Assembly (NCBI RefSeq): GCF_024519435.1
Contig: NZ_JALJRZ010000002.1
Coordinates: forward strand, 488,646-552,645
From: Terrabacter sp. Ter38
Lineage (GTDB): Bacteria; Actinomycetota; Actinomycetes; Actinomycetales; Dermatophilaceae
Length of the DNA: 64,000 nucleotides
Direction: 5' to 3'
The notes below the pieces were generated by a model that was not told the origin of the DNA, searched no databases, and was given only the letters and a program-made list of their open reading frames with translations. Both the position numbers and the translations under genes were made by a program. Shown here piece after piece: positions 52,968 through 63,582 of the stretch. Position 1 is the first letter of the stretch; each line of letters starts with the position of its first letter.

Positions 52968-52973
52968 TAGCGT
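52968..52973 (+). promoter_or_regulatory. Putative leaderless -10 (TAGCGT) for the UvrA-like gene
   Basis: TAGCGT ends 7 bases before ATG 52981, identical in sequence and spacing to the element before the ATP-grasp gene. Confidence 0.4.
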
Positions 52974-52980
52974 ACGTCGC

Positions 52981-55383
<2,403 letters not shown>

Positions 55384-55395
55384 CCGGAGCGCGCC

Positions 55396-56397
55396 GTGGA
55401 CCTCGACGCCGCGGTCGCCGACGTCGTGCGTGAGCACGGCTTCTCGGGCGTCGTCCGCGTCGACCGCGGCGGCGAGGTCGTGCACGCCTCGGCACACGGT
55501 CTCGCCGACCGTGCCCACGGCCTGCCCAACACCCTCGACACGCAGTTCGGGACCGCCAGCGTCTGCAAGGGCCTGACCGCGCTCACCGTCGTGAGCCTCG
55601 TGGCCGAGGGTCGCGTCGCCCTCGAGACGCCCGTGCGCGCGGTCGTCGGCGACGACCTGCCCGACATCGGGGGTGACGTCACGATCGAGCACCTCCTCTC
55701 CCACCGTTCGGGCATCGGTGACTACCTCGACGAGGACACCGACCTCGATGCCTCCGACTACGTCATGACCCTCCCGGTGCACCGGTTCGCCACGACCGAG
55801 GGCTACCTGCCAGCCCTCCGCGGACGGCCGGCGAAGTTCGCTGCGGGAGAACGCTTCTCGTACTGCAACAGCGGCTTCGTCGTGCTGGCCCTCGTCGTGG
55901 AGCGCCTGACCGGCACGGGCTTCCACGAGGCGGTCGAGGCGCGGGTCTGCGCTCCCGTCGGGATGGTCGACACGGCATACCTGCGCTCCGACGAGCTTCC
56001 GGGGCGCGCCGCGCTCGGCTACCTCGATGCCGACGGGCTGCGCACCAACGTGCTGCACCTTCCGGTTCGGGGCAGCGGCGACGGTGGGCTGTACACGACG
56101 GCGGCCGACCTCCACGCGTTGTGGGACGCGTTCCTCGGTGGGCGCATCGTCGACCCGCCATGGGTCGCCGAGATGCTGCGCGCGCGCACCGACGTCATGG
56201 ACGACGGCCGGTGCTACGGCCTCGGCGTGTGGCTCGACGGGACGGGTGACGGGGTCGTGCTGAGCGGCTACGACGCCGGCGCCTCGGCGGTGACCCGGCA
56301 CGAGCCGTCGCGGGCCCTGACGTGGTCGGTCCTGGCCAACCGCAGCGACGTCGCGTGGCCGGTCGCGCGGCGGCTCCGCGAGGTCCTGGCGGGCTGA
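55396..56397 (+). CDS. Serine hydrolase of the beta-lactamase class C / D-Ala-D-Ala peptidase fold
   Basis: 333 residues from GTG 55396, 12 bases after the UvrA-like stop. Active-site pattern S55-V-C-K58 (TASVCKG), Y156-C-N158 (FSYCNSG), LLSHRSGIGDY and a late GLGVWL. No signal peptide, so it is cytosolic and more likely an esterase or peptidase than a classical beta-lactamase. Co-transcription with a UvrA-like protein suggests a shared resistance or detoxification role, which is inference. Confidence 0.85.
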   Translation: MDLDAAVADVVREHGFSGVVRVDRGGEVVHASAHGLADRAHGLPNTLDTQFGTASVCKGLTALTVVSLVAEGRVALETPVRAVVGDDLPDIGGDVTIEHLLSHRSGIGDYLDEDTDLDASDYVMTLPVHRFATTEGYLPALRGRPAKFAAGERFSYCNSGFVVLALVVERLTGTGFHEAVEARVCAPVGMVDTAYLRSDELPGRAALGYLDADGLRTNVLHLPVRGSGDGGLYTTAADLHALWDAFLGGRIVDPPWVAEMLRARTDVMDDGRCYGLGVWLDGTGDGVVLSGYDAGASAVTRHEPSRALTWSVLANRSDVAWPVARRLREVLAG

Positions 56398-56541
56398 CGC
56401 CCAGACCTCGAGACGTCCGCATCGCGGACCTCCAGTCGCGACGCCCGACGCGGTGAGCGATGCCTCCGGGCAGCACGCAGGGGCCCGCGGCGGTCTGCCC
56501 CACAGGCCTGTCCCGGGCCGGTCCCGGACCTGCCCTACGGA

Positions 56542-56570
56542 TTGACAGGTGATCGAATGTGCTCGATTGT
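56542..56570 (+). promoter_or_regulatory. Candidate promoter and palindromic operator of the sugar ABC operon
   Basis: TTGACA (56542-56547) is an exact -35. A weak -10 (GATTGT, 56565-56570) lies 17 bases on. Within the spacer ATCGA-N6-TCGAT (56552-56567) is a perfect inverted repeat, the size of a LacI-family operator. No repressor gene is adjacent. Upstream, 56415-56429 carries a small hairpin GTCCGC-ATC-GCGGAC. Confidence 0.5.
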
Positions 56571-56677
56571 AGTCCCGCCCAAGCACAAACGAGCGATCAG
56601 GCTTGGGCTGCCCGATGACGTGCACCGGACCGCAGCGGCCCCCAGCCAGCTGCGGGCCCCCACCCAAGGAGTCGCGA

Positions 56678-57967
56678 ATGCGCAGAACGTCCACGCTGGC
56701 CGCCACGGCCGCGCTCACCCCGTTGCTCGTGCTCGGCCTCGCCGCGTGCGGCCAGTCCACCGGCGGCGCCACGGCTGACGCCCAGCCCGAGTCGGGGCCG
56801 GTCACGATCTCCTATGGCATCTGGGACAAGAACCAGGTGCCGGCCATGCAGAAGATCGCCGACGAGTTCCACGCCGCGAACCCGAACGTCACGGTCAAGA
56901 TCCAGGTGACGCCGTTCAAGCAGTACTTCACGACCCTGCAGACGGCCGCGGCCGGCGGCGGTGCCCCCGACGTCTTCTGGATGAACGGTCCCAACGTCAA
57001 GCTGTACGCCGCCAACCAGCAGCTGCTGCCCCTCGACCAGACGATCAGCCGCGCCAAGCTCGACCTCGCGAAGTACCCCGAGGCCCTCGTCGACCTCTAC
57101 ACCTACGACGGCAAGAGGTACGGCATCCCGAAGGACTTCGACACGATCGGCGTCTGGTACAACAAGGCGCTCTTCGACGCGAAGAAGCTCGCCTACCCCA
57201 AGGACACCTGGACCTGGGCCGACTTCCAGTCCGCAGCCCGGGCACTCACCGACAAGACCAAGGGCGTCTACGGAGCGGCCGCTCCCGTCGAGGACCAGGC
57301 CGGCTTCTACGACACCATCCCGTCGGCCGGTGGCCAGGTCATCGACGCCGCCGGCACCAAGAGCGGCTTCGACTCCCCCGAGGCGCTGCAGGGCATCGAG
57401 TTCTGGACCTCGCTCGTCAAGGACGGGGCGTCGCCGACGGTGCAGCAGATGACCGACACGAGCCCCGGCGACATGTTCAAGGCCGGCAAGGTCGCGATGT
57501 ACTGGAACGGCTCGTGGGCCGCGGTCGAGTACAGCGACGTCCCCGAGCTCAAGGACGCCGTCAACGTCGCGCCGGTCCCCGCCGGCCCCAAGGGCCAGGT
57601 CTCCGTCATCCACGGCCTCGGCAACGTCATCTACGCCAAGACGAAGCACCAGGACGCCGCGCAGAAGTTCGTCGGCTTCCTCGGCGGTGAGCGCGCCGCG
57701 CAGATCCAGGCCGACGCCGGCGCCGTCATCCCCGCCTACGAGGGCACCCAGGAGGCATGGGTGAAGTCGATGCCGCAGTTCAACCTCAAGGCCTACGTCG
57801 ACGAGGTCGCGACGGCCGTGCCCTACCCGGCGTCGAAGAACACCAAGGCGTGGACGACCCTCCAGACCGACCTCCTGACGAAGGTGTGGAACGGCGAGGT
57901 CGACGCGGCGACGGGCCTGAAGGACCTCGCCACGCAGATGAACGCGGCGCTCGCCAAGGAGAAGTGA
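56678..57967 (+). CDS. Sugar ABC transporter substrate-binding lipoprotein
   Basis: 429 residues from ATG 56678 (AAGGAGTCGCG upstream). Lipobox LAAC after a signal peptide. Family-1 solute-binding features: KIADEFHAANPNVTVKIQV, GGAPDVFWMNGPN, VWYNKALFDAKK and YWNGSWAAVEYSDVPELKD. It captures a mono- or oligosaccharide at the cell surface for the two permeases that follow. No ATPase gene is in the operon; a shared MsiK-like ATPase elsewhere is typical of Actinobacteria (inference). Confidence 0.93.
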   Translation: MRRTSTLAATAALTPLLVLGLAACGQSTGGATADAQPESGPVTISYGIWDKNQVPAMQKIADEFHAANPNVTVKIQVTPFKQYFTTLQTAAAGGGAPDVFWMNGPNVKLYAANQQLLPLDQTISRAKLDLAKYPEALVDLYTYDGKRYGIPKDFDTIGVWYNKALFDAKKLAYPKDTWTWADFQSAARALTDKTKGVYGAAAPVEDQAGFYDTIPSAGGQVIDAAGTKSGFDSPEALQGIEFWTSLVKDGASPTVQQMTDTSPGDMFKAGKVAMYWNGSWAAVEYSDVPELKDAVNVAPVPAGPKGQVSVIHGLGNVIYAKTKHQDAAQKFVGFLGGERAAQIQADAGAVIPAYEGTQEAWVKSMPQFNLKAYVDEVATAVPYPASKNTKAWTTLQTDLLTKVWNGEVDAATGLKDLATQMNAALAKEK

Positions 57968-59010
57968 TCGTGGCGGGCGTGCTCACCGACAGGGAGCAGG
58001 CGTCGGGGACCGTCGGCGCGACCGCGCCGGCCGGCTCCTCCTCGGGGTCGGGTAGCCGGGGCGACACCCCGGCCCCCGGCCGCCGGCCCGGGCGGCCCGG
58101 TCGATCCCATCAGCCCGGTCGAGGCATGTCGCGGATGCGACGCAACGACCTCTTCTGGGCGGCGGTCTTCATCCTCCCGACCCTGCTCGGCCTCGTCGTC
58201 TTCTACCTCTGGCCGGTCGTGCGCACGTTGCTCATCTCCTTCACGGAGACCGGGCCGTTCGGCGGCTCGGAGTTCGTCGGCCTCGCCAACTACCGCGAGC
58301 TGTTCGGCGACGCGCGGCTCTGGGAGACCATGCTCAACACCGTGAAGTTCACGGTCGTCGCGCTCCTCGGCATCCCCGTAGCGCTCGTCATCGCGGCGCT
58401 GCTCAGCACCGAGGGCCTGCGCGGGGTGCGCATCTACCGCGTCCTCTACTTCCTGCCCGTCGTGACGATGCCGGCCGCGGTCGGCCTCATCTGGCGCACG
58501 CTCTACAACGGCGACGTCGGCGTCATCAACGCCCTGCTCGGGCTCGTCGGCATCGAGGGCACGAACTGGCTCTCCAACCCCGCGACGGCTCTGTATGCCA
58601 TTGCCGCCGTGGGCATCTGGCTCAGCCTGGGCACGCAGATCGTCATCTTCCTCGCCGCGATCCAGGGCGTGCCGAAAGACCTCTACGAGGCGGCCGCGCT
58701 CGACGGCGCGGGACGCATCCGACAGTTCTGGTCGATCACGCTCCCGCAGATCAGCCCGAGCGTCTTCTTCATCTCGGTGCTCGCCGTCATCGGCGCGCTG
58801 CAGACGTTCGACCTCATCTTCGTCATGACCGGGCCGACGAACCCGGCCTACCCGCAGACCGAGACGATCGTCGCGCAGTTCTACCAGCGGGGCTTCGTCG
58901 AGAACCAGCAGGGATATGCCGCCGCGATCGCCCTCGTCATCCTCGTCGTCATCGTCGCGGTGACCGCCCTGCAGTTCCGGCTCCAGAAGAAGTGGGTCCA
59001 CTATGTCTGA
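57964..59010 (+). CDS. Sugar ABC transporter permease (MalF/UgpA type)
   Basis: 348 residues if GTG 57964 (overlapping the previous stop) is used; GTG 57970 or ATG 58126 are possible, and the first ~55 residues are a Ser/Gly/Pro/Arg-rich tail with no family similarity. Six helices follow; the EAA loop is EAAALDGAGRIRQFWSITLPQI. It makes the membrane channel with the next gene and overlaps it by eight bases. Confidence 0.9.
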   Translation: MIVAGVLTDREQASGTVGATAPAGSSSGSGSRGDTPAPGRRPGRPGRSHQPGRGMSRMRRNDLFWAAVFILPTLLGLVVFYLWPVVRTLLISFTETGPFGGSEFVGLANYRELFGDARLWETMLNTVKFTVVALLGIPVALVIAALLSTEGLRGVRIYRVLYFLPVVTMPAAVGLIWRTLYNGDVGVINALLGLVGIEGTNWLSNPATALYAIAAVGIWLSLGTQIVIFLAAIQGVPKDLYEAAALDGAGRIRQFWSITLPQISPSVFFISVLAVIGALQTFDLIFVMTGPTNPAYPQTETIVAQFYQRGFVENQQGYAAAIALVILVVIVAVTALQFRLQKKWVHYV

Positions 59011-59866
59011 GCTCACGACCGGGCTCCCCCGCCGGCCGCGCCCGAAGCCGTTGCGCCGCAGACACCTCGGGGTCCATGCCGTCCTCATCCTCGGCTCGGT
59101 CGTCATGGTCGGCCCGTTCTTCTGGGAGGTCATGACCTCCCTCAAGACCCTCGGGGAGACGCTGACCGTGCCACCGACGGTCTTCCCCCGCTCGCCCCGG
59201 TGGAGCAACTACGGCGACGTCTTCGACACGCTCCCCTTCGGCCAGATGTTCTGGAACAGCACGATCCAGACGCTCGGGCGGGTGCTCGGCCAGCTCGTGC
59301 TCTGCTCGATGGCCGGCTACGCGTTCGCCCGCTTCGAGTTCCGAGGGCGGAGCCTGCTCTTCGGCCTGTTCCTGTCGGTCCTCATGGTCCCGAGCCAGCT
59401 CTTCCTGCTGCCGCAGTACGAGATCGTCGCGGGCCTCGGCTGGCTCAACTCGCTCCAGGCGCTCATCGTGCCCGGCCTCTTCAGCGCCTTCGGGACGTTC
59501 CTGCTGCGCCAGTTCTTCCTCAGCCTGCCGCGCGAGCTCGAGGAGGCGGCCAAGCTCGACGGTGCGAACCACTGGCAGATCTTCACCCGGATCATGCTGC
59601 CGCTCGCCAAGCCGGGCCTCATCGCGCTGGCCGTCCTCGACGTGCTGTGGTCGTGGAACGACCTCATGTGGCCGCTCGTGGTCAACAACGACCCGTCGAA
59701 GATGCCACTGTCGGTCGGGCTCGCCTCGCTCATCGGCCAGTTCTCCGTCGACACGACGACGCTCATGGCCGGCTCGGTCCTCGCGACGCTGCCGGTGCTC
59801 CTGCTCTTCGTCGTGCTCCAGAAGCAGTTCATCCAGGGGATCGCGTTCAGCGGCTCCAAGGGCTGA
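59003..59866 (+). CDS. Sugar ABC transporter permease (MalG/UgpE type)
   Basis: 287 residues, six helices. EAA loop EEAAKLDGANHWQIFTRIMLPLAKPGL, and the start of the helix set EVMTSLKTLGETLTVPPTVFPR is typical. The N-terminus is basic. Overlaps the first permease. Confidence 0.92.
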   Translation: MSELTTGLPRRPRPKPLRRRHLGVHAVLILGSVVMVGPFFWEVMTSLKTLGETLTVPPTVFPRSPRWSNYGDVFDTLPFGQMFWNSTIQTLGRVLGQLVLCSMAGYAFARFEFRGRSLLFGLFLSVLMVPSQLFLLPQYEIVAGLGWLNSLQALIVPGLFSAFGTFLLRQFFLSLPRELEEAAKLDGANHWQIFTRIMLPLAKPGLIALAVLDVLWSWNDLMWPLVVNNDPSKMPLSVGLASLIGQFSVDTTTLMAGSVLATLPVLLLFVVLQKQFIQGIAFSGSKG

Positions 59867-59906
59867 GACCCTCGAACCACCACCACCCCGGAAGGTGCCC
59901 CCACCC

Positions 59907-61154
59907 ATGACCGACCAGCCCGACCAGCCCGACCAGCCCGACCAGCCCGACCAGCCCGACCAGCCGGACCAGCCGGACCTGCGCATCGCCATCATCGGCT
60001 TCGGCCTGCGGGCCAGCCTCGCGAGGTACGCCCACCGTCCCGGTGAGGGCAGCCGCGTCACGGTCGTCTGCGACCCGGCCGAGCGGGGGCGCGCGGACGC
60101 CGCCGAGCGGATCGACGGCGTACGCCTCGTCGACGGTCTCGACGACCTGCTCGCTCCCGACGTGCGCGCCGACATCGACGCGGTGCTCGTCCTGACGCCC
60201 GACCACGCGCACGCCGACCATGCCGTGCGCACGCTCGAGGCCGGCATACCGACGTTCGTCGAGAAGCCGCTCGCGACCAGCGTCGCCGACGCCGACCGGG
60301 TGCTCGAGGCAGCGCACCGCACGGGCACGCGCCTCTACGTCGGGCACAACATGCGGCACATGCCGGTGGTCCGGGCGATGCGCGACGTCATCGAGGCAGG
60401 CACGATCGGCGAGGTCAAGGCGGTGTGGTGCCGGCACTTCGTCTCGGCCGGCGGCGACTACTACTTCAAGGACTGGCACGCCGACCGGCGCAACACGACG
60501 GGTCTGCTGCTGCAGAAGGGCGCCCACGACATCGACGTCATCCACTGGCTCGCCGGCGCCTACACGCGCCGGGTCAGCGCGGTCGGCGCCCTCGCGGTCT
60601 ACGGCGACATCACCGACCACCGCGACAACTCCGACCGGCGGATGGCCGACTGGTACTCCCTCGACAACTGGCCGCCCACCGCGCAGCGCGAGCTCCACCC
60701 CGTGGTCGACATCGAGGACATCTCGATGGCCAACCTCGTCCTCGAGGGCGGCGTGCTCGCCAGCTACCAGCAGTGCCACTTCACGCCGGACTACTGGCGC
60801 AACTACACCGTCATCGGCACGTCGGGTCGGCTCGAGAACTTCGGCGACGGCCCCGGCGCGCTCGTCAAGGTGTGGACCCGCCGCACCGACACCTACCGCG
60901 ACGACGCCGACGAGGTCATCGAGATCCCGGCCGCCGACACGACGGGCCACGGCGGCGCCGACCCGCTGCTCATCGCGGAGTTCGTCCGCTTCGCCCGTGA
61001 CGGCGGCCCGACGATGACCTCGCCCGTCGCGGCCCGTGAGGCCGTGGCGGCCGGGGCCTCGGCCACCACCTCGCTGCGCACCGGCGGTGGAGCGGTCGAC
61101 GTGCCGGCACTCGACCCCACCCTCGTCGCATGGTTCGAGGGCGGCCAGGCCTGA
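59907..61154 (+). CDS. Gfo/Idh/MocA family dehydrogenase with repeat-coded N-terminus
   Basis: 415 residues from ATG 59907. After M-T the N-terminus is seven DQP units, coded by 9-bp repeats, and then the Rossmann start LRIAIIGFGLRAS. Motifs: PTFVEKPLATSVADADR (active-site EKP), YVGHNMRHMPVVRAM, LLQKGAHDIDVIHWLAGAY. NAD(P)-linked oxidation or reduction of a sugar or cyclitol is the usual role. Its place after the importer suggests it acts on the imported sugar. The repeat tail is not part of the family fold. Confidence 0.9.
   Translation: MTDQPDQPDQPDQPDQPDQPDQPDLRIAIIGFGLRASLARYAHRPGEGSRVTVVCDPAERGRADAAERIDGVRLVDGLDDLLAPDVRADIDAVLVLTPDHAHADHAVRTLEAGIPTFVEKPLATSVADADRVLEAAHRTGTRLYVGHNMRHMPVVRAMRDVIEAGTIGEVKAVWCRHFVSAGGDYYFKDWHADRRNTTGLLLQKGAHDIDVIHWLAGAYTRRVSAVGALAVYGDITDHRDNSDRRMADWYSLDNWPPTAQRELHPVVDIEDISMANLVLEGGVLASYQQCHFTPDYWRNYTVIGTSGRLENFGDGPGALVKVWTRRTDTYRDDADEVIEIPAADTTGHGGADPLLIAEFVRFARDGGPTMTSPVAAREAVAAGASATTSLRTGGGAVDVPALDPTLVAWFEGGQA
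59913..59975 (+). repeat. Seven 9-bp tandem repeats coding (DQP)7
   Basis: Five perfect GACCAGCCC units then two GACCAGCCG units, in frame, immediately after the start codon. Slippage would add or remove DQP units without breaking the frame. Confidence 0.92.
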
Positions 61155-61235
61155 GGCGTATCAGCGCCGTGACCGGCGTCCTCTGAGGCGTAGGGGTCCG
61201 TGGGTCGAGCGGGCCCGTTCCCCGAAGGACGATCC

Positions 61236-61649
61236 ATGAGCGTCACCGACGTCTTCCCGCTGATCAAGGCGCCCGCGGCCTGGCCCGTGCCGGTCGTCGC
61301 GACGGTCGCGATGGTCTGCCTCGCGGGGCTCGACCTGCTCGGGGCGGTCCTCGCCAAGGAGTGGGCCGAGAACGGCAGCGCGCGGGCGCTCGTGCTCGGC
61401 GCGGGTGCCTTCCTCGTCCTCTTCTGGGTGTATGCGTCGTCGTTGAAGTACGCCGAGCTGGCCCTCGTGACGATGGGCTGGGTCGTCATGCTCCAGGTCG
61501 GGCTCGTCCTCATCGACCGCTGGCGCTACGGGGTCGAGCTCCCCACGGGCAAGTGGGTGGCGATCGGGGTCGTGCTCCTCGCGCAGGCCTATCTCGTGCT
61601 CGCCCCTGCGGCCGAGCAGGCGGGCGCCGCGGCGGGCTCCGGCGGCTAG
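61236..61649 (+). CDS. Small four-helix membrane protein, SMR-like
   Basis: 137 residues; ATG 61236 follows GAAGGACG. Four hydrophobic segments, at about 15-40, 46-63, 68-88 and 103-120. The DLLGAVLAKEWAENGSA stretch in helix 1 and LGLVLIDRWRYGVELPTGKWVAIGVVLLAQAYL-like end (QVGLVLIDRWRYGVE, TGKWVAIGVVLL) recall the small multidrug resistance fold. Helix 1 has Asp and Glu (AKEWAE), but not the family's membrane Glu in the usual place. I would call it SMR-like, not a proven SMR. Confidence 0.6.
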   Translation: MSVTDVFPLIKAPAAWPVPVVATVAMVCLAGLDLLGAVLAKEWAENGSARALVLGAGAFLVLFWVYASSLKYAELALVTMGWVVMLQVGLVLIDRWRYGVELPTGKWVAIGVVLLAQAYLVLAPAAEQAGAAAGSGG

Positions 61650-61767
61650 ACTTTGGACCACGGACAGGGGTGCTCCGGGTCGCCGTCGGTGCCACCTGCC
61701 ACCGTGCTCTGCGTGCCCGCCGAAGTCCCGGGTCCGGTCTCCGGTCCGGGTGCCCCGAAGGAAGTCC

Positions 61768-63582
61768 ATGCGTCGACGTCTCGTCCGCCCCACCGCGGTG
61801 GCGGCCCTCGGCGTACTCGCGCTGGCCTCGGGTGCCGCGTGCACGACGAGCACCGCGACGCCGGCCCCGACGCGAGGCACGACGGCGAGCACGACCCCCA
61901 CGGCGGCGCCGACGACCGCGGTCGCGCCGCTCGTCGTCGGGGCGGTCTTCGACCACACGACGCTCGACCCGACGCGACAGTTCGACCGCAGCGGGTCGAT
62001 GCTGACGCACGCGCTCTACGAGACACTGACGACGCTCGACCCCGACGACCCGACGAAGGTCGTGCCCGGGATGGCCGAGTACACCCTGTCCCCCGAGGGC
62101 CGGTGGCTCACGCTGCGGCTGCGAAGGGGCCTCGTCTTCTCCGACGGCACTCCGGTCACGACCGACGACGTCCTCTTCACGCTCCAGCGCGCGCGAGGGC
62201 TGTCCGGTCCCGCCGGCTCGATCCTCGGCACCGTGTCGGCGGTCAAGGTCGACGACCGCACCTTCACGCTCAGCTCTCCCGGCTCGAACTTCGCCCTGCC
62301 GGCGATCCTCGCCAACCCGGCCTTCGGTATCCTCAACGCGACGGCGGTCAAGGCGCACGGCGGCACCATCGGACCCGGTGATGAGGCGAGTGCCTACCTC
62401 TCGCAGCACTCGGCGGGTTCGGGTCCCTACGTCATCGAGAGCGTCCGCGGCACCTCCGAGGTGCGGCTCGCGGCCAACCCGATGTGGTCGGGTGCGACCC
62501 CGGCCTTTCCCGAGATCGTCGTGCGCAACCTCGACGCGCGCCAGCAGCTGGCCGCCATCGGGTCCGGTGGCGCCGACCTCGTGCTCGACCTCTCGCCGAG
62601 CCAGGCCGACGCGGCCACCGGCCGGCCGCAGCTCGCGGCCGTCACGGTGACGACGATGCGGTCGAGCTCGCTCGTCTACCTCGCCCTCGGGCGCGAGAAG
62701 GCCCTCAACCCGTGGACCGCCGACCCCGACTTCGCCGAGGCGGTGCGTCGCGGCCTCGACCGGGAGGCGCTCGGCAGAGCCGCCGCACCCGGGTCCATGC
62801 CCGCGGCGGGTCTCATCCCGGCCGGCATCGTCGGCGCGCTCGAGGACCTCGCGCCCGCGCCCGCCCCCACTGGCGGCACCGGCACCACCGGCACCGACGG
62901 CACGGGGACCCCGACCCCCACGACGTCGACGACGTCCGCCACGCCGGCACCGTCCTCCTCGGGCACCACGGCGACTCCCGACGGCATCCTCACGACCGGG
63001 GCGGACGGCATACCCACGCCGGTGGTGACGCTGCCCGTCGTGCCCCAGCGCGATCTCGCCGCGGCCAAGGCGGCGCTGCGCCGCTCTGGCTACAGGGGCC
63101 AGCCGATCCCGCTGTCGTATGCCGCCGACCTGCCCATCCAGGGCATCCCGACGAGCGCGCTCGCGGTGGCCGTGCGTGCGCAGCTCGCGCAGGTCGGCAT
63201 CAAGGTGCAGCTCAACCCGGCGCCAGCGGCCCAGGCGATCGCCGCCTACCGCAGCGGACGCACGGCGTTCAGCCTGTGGAGCTGGAACCCCGACTACCCG
63301 GATCCCGAGAACTACCTCGCCTTCGCGCCGGGCGAGCTCGTCGGGTCGCGCGCCGGGTGGGCGCGCGGCACCGACCCGCTCGTCGACGACCTCACCGAGG
63401 CGGCGCGCTCGTCCGTGGGTGACAACCGGGCGGGGGCGTATGCCGCATGGCAGCTCGCGATGAATCAGCGCAGCCCGTTCGTCCCCCTGCTCCAGCCCTC
63501 GACGCGCTTCGCGAGCGGCGAGCGGGTCAAGGTCCTGCCGGGCAACCCGGTCTGGACCGTCGACCTCGCCCGGCTCAGCTGA
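61768..63582 (+). CDS. Peptide/oligopeptide-type ABC substrate-binding lipoprotein (SBP_bac_5)
   Basis: 604 residues from ATG 61768. Signal peptide with lipobox SGAAC and a Thr/Pro-rich spacer. Family features: DHTTLDPTRQFDRS, LYETLTTLDPDDP, LRRGLVFSDGTPVTTDDVLFTLQRA, SWNPDYPDPENYLAF-like (LWSWNPDYPDPENYLAF) near the end. An insertion of about 55 low-complexity residues (Thr/Pro/Gly/Ser-rich, near 370-425) splits the C-terminal domain. No permease or ATPase is adjacent, so it is an orphan binding protein. Confidence 0.87.
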   Translation: MRRRLVRPTAVAALGVLALASGAACTTSTATPAPTRGTTASTTPTAAPTTAVAPLVVGAVFDHTTLDPTRQFDRSGSMLTHALYETLTTLDPDDPTKVVPGMAEYTLSPEGRWLTLRLRRGLVFSDGTPVTTDDVLFTLQRARGLSGPAGSILGTVSAVKVDDRTFTLSSPGSNFALPAILANPAFGILNATAVKAHGGTIGPGDEASAYLSQHSAGSGPYVIESVRGTSEVRLAANPMWSGATPAFPEIVVRNLDARQQLAAIGSGGADLVLDLSPSQADAATGRPQLAAVTVTTMRSSSLVYLALGREKALNPWTADPDFAEAVRRGLDREALGRAAAPGSMPAAGLIPAGIVGALEDLAPAPAPTGGTGTTGTDGTGTPTPTTSTTSATPAPSSSGTTATPDGILTTGADGIPTPVVTLPVVPQRDLAAAKAALRRSGYRGQPIPLSYAADLPIQGIPTSALAVAVRAQLAQVGIKVQLNPAPAAQAIAAYRSGRTAFSLWSWNPDYPDPENYLAFAPGELVGSRAGWARGTDPLVDDLTEAARSSVGDNRAGAYAAWQLAMNQRSPFVPLLQPSTRFASGERVKVLPGNPVWTVDLARLS

